From JAHEFX01 sp964614585 (GTDB lineage: Bacteria > Actinomycetota > Acidimicrobiia > Spongiisociales > JAENVV01): a stretch of 22,294 nt of DNA. A program made the position numbers and the translations under genes. The stretch spans positions 1 to 22,294 of the forward strand of contig CAZTLW010000027.1 of NCBI GenBank assembly GCA_964614585.1, read 5' to 3'. The notes under the pieces are model-generated. The model was not told the DNA's origin. It was given only the letters and a program-made list of their open reading frames with translations, and ran no database searches. Positions within the stretch are counted from its first letter, which is position 1, and each line of letters begins with the position of its first letter. Below, piece by piece: positions 21,564-22,294 of the stretch.

Positions 21564-21580
21564 GTATGTTTAGGCGTATG
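21564..21580 (+). promoter_or_regulatory. -10 TATGTT and GTATG direct repeat at the antitoxin start
   Basis: TATGTT (21565-21570) ends 7 bases before the ATG at 21578, fitting a leaderless transcript. GTATG occurs at 21564-21568 and again at 21576-21580, 12 bases apart, overlapping promoter and start codon. It could be the autoregulatory site of the RHH antitoxin; that part is weak inference. Confidence 0.45.
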
Positions 21581-21826
21581 CCACGGATGCAGGTCTATCT
21601 GCCCGACGATCTCCATCGAGCCGTCAAGGAGCGTGGTCTCGCCGCCTCCGAGCTGTTGCAGGAGGCCATCCGGGTCGAACTGCGCCGTCGGGAGCTGGTC
21701 GAGGCGTCGGACGAGTACCTGGGCGAGCTCCTGGACGAGGTCGGACGACCGACGGCGGAGGAGACGGCTCGAGCCCAGGCGATCGCTCGGCGACTGGTTC
21801 GGCGAGCCGATCAGGCTGCCGGCTGA
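21578..21826 (+). CDS. vapB: Ribbon-helix-helix antitoxin (VapB-like)
   Basis: An 82-residue protein. RMQVYLPDDLHRAVKERGLA (3-22) is the beta-strand and first helix of a ribbon-helix-helix DNA-binding domain, followed by SELLQEAIRVELRR (24-37) as the second helix. The charged C-terminal tail (about 38-82, many Glu/Arg) would wrap around and inhibit the toxin. By family precedent it also represses its own promoter. The ATG at 21578 is preferred over GTG 21560, which would place the start within the -10 region. The PIN toxin gene begins one base after its stop. Confidence 0.85.
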   Translation: MPRMQVYLPDDLHRAVKERGLAASELLQEAIRVELRRRELVEASDEYLGELLDEVGRPTAEETARAQAIARRLVRRADQAAG

Positions 21827-21827
21827 C

Positions 21828-22208
21828 GTGTTGGTCCTGGATGCGGGGGGTCTCTCTCGGCTGGCCGAGCGGTCCACGGCCGCGGCGGCGCTGCTCGAGG
21901 CACTTCGCACCGAGGGGCTGTGGCCGCCGGTCGTTCCCACGCCGGTGCTGGTCGAGGCGCTTCAGGGCGACGCTGGCCGCGACGCCTCGGCGAACCGACT
22001 GCTGAAGACCTGCGACGTCATCGAGGACATCCCCCAACGCCTGGCTCGCCGGGCTGCGACCCTCCGAACACGGGCGAACCGTGGTTCGGCCATCGACGCC
22101 CTCGTCGTGGCCTTCGCCGAACCGGGGGGCTCGGTCCTGACCTCGGATCCGGACGATCTGGGGGCCTTGGCCGATCACGCCCATGACGTCCGCGTCGAGC
22201 CGGTCTGA
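21828..22208 (+). CDS. vapC: PIN-domain ribonuclease toxin (VapC-like)
   Basis: A 126-residue PIN domain protein, normal length for VapC. The acidic active-site set is complete: Asp5 (LVLDAGG), Glu43 (VLVEAL), Asp90 (AIDALVVA) and Asp107 (LTSDPDDL). These residues bind divalent metal and cleave RNA, in studied VapC toxins often tRNA or rRNA; the target here is unknown. The GTG start at 21828 is one base after the antitoxin stop and there is no separate promoter, so translation depends on the antitoxin message. With all catalytic residues present the toxin looks intact. The remaining 86 bases to the window edge show no gene start I can support. Confidence 0.87.
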   Translation: MLVLDAGGLSRLAERSTAAAALLEALRTEGLWPPVVPTPVLVEALQGDAGRDASANRLLKTCDVIEDIPQRLARRAATLRTRANRGSAIDALVVAFAEPGGSVLTSDPDDLGALADHAHDVRVEPV

Positions 22209-22294
22209 CGGCGTCTCGCTGCGGCTGGCGCCGACTCCCTCGTGGGCCCGGCAGGACAACACTGCGCTCCGCCTGGCGGCGGTGCTCGTGACTC

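Noticed and set aside
22209..22294. Possible gene start at the right edge
   Set aside because: No promoter hexamer with proper spacing and no recognisable protein start in the remaining 86 bases on either strand.

Overview
The window is very GC-rich (about 70% by eye) with strong third-position G/C bias. It uses many GTG starts, packs genes with 4-base ATGA/GTGA overlaps, and has very few Shine-Dalgarno sequences. Protein content fits a high-GC actinobacterium: a split-subunit proton-translocating transhydrogenase, a deazaflavin (F420)-type oxidoreductase, a DUF5995 protein and an RHH/PIN toxin-antitoxin pair. An acidimicrobial-type lineage is my guess, not something I can prove without a search. 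There are no rRNA, tRNA, CRISPR or transposase genes. Both window ends cut through sequence I cannot complete.

Layout. 1-3838 (minus): a small membrane protein, glycogen debranching enzyme glgX and glycogen synthase glgA form one cluster. glgA ends inside a short repeat array next to a C6/G6 hairpin. 3898-7089 (plus): pntAA-pntAB-pntB plus a fourth membrane-protein gene, each overlapping the next by ATGA. 7104-8342 (minus): an APC-family permease. 8402-10266 (plus): an O-methyltransferase overlapping a GckA/TtuD-type glycerate 2-kinase. 10263-11126 (minus): an LpqC-like esterase lipoprotein. 11127-11446: the only long gene-free stretch, filled with a composite of tandem heptamers/octamers and inverted copies of a palindromic C6/G6 unit that also occurs at the left window edge. 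11447-12785 (minus): a pirin and a 93-residue unknown protein. 12874-14519 (plus): a two-half GNAT protein and two overlapping small membrane proteins. 14516-15181 (minus): a TetR regulator, divergent from 15278-17152 (plus), a zinc-free MDR oxidoreductase, a deazaflavin-type oxidoreductase and a membrane protein. 17156-18541 (minus): an AzgA-type purine permease. 18644-22208 (plus): an unknown 356-residue protein, DUF5995, a CoA-binding protein, a DUF1801/YdeI protein and an RHH antitoxin with its PIN toxin.

How the genes work together. Most genes are housekeeping or redox metabolism: glycogen turnover, NADH/NADPH balance, glycerate entry to glycolysis and purine uptake. The clearest regulated unit is the TetR/oxidoreductase divergon. 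A 32-bp near-perfect palindrome there covers the spacer, -10 and predicted start of a TTGACA-17-TACGTT promoter, so the TetR protein probably represses the redox genes and itself.

Two observations stand out. First, nearly every transcription unit has a TAnnnT hexamer 6-8 bases before its start codon. This means leaderless mRNAs dominate, and it helps fix several start codons. Second, the C6/G6 repeat element joined to short tandem arrays appears twice, each time at the 3' end of a minus-strand gene, and in glgA it encodes the C-terminal residues and the stop codon. I found no complete new defence or mobile system.
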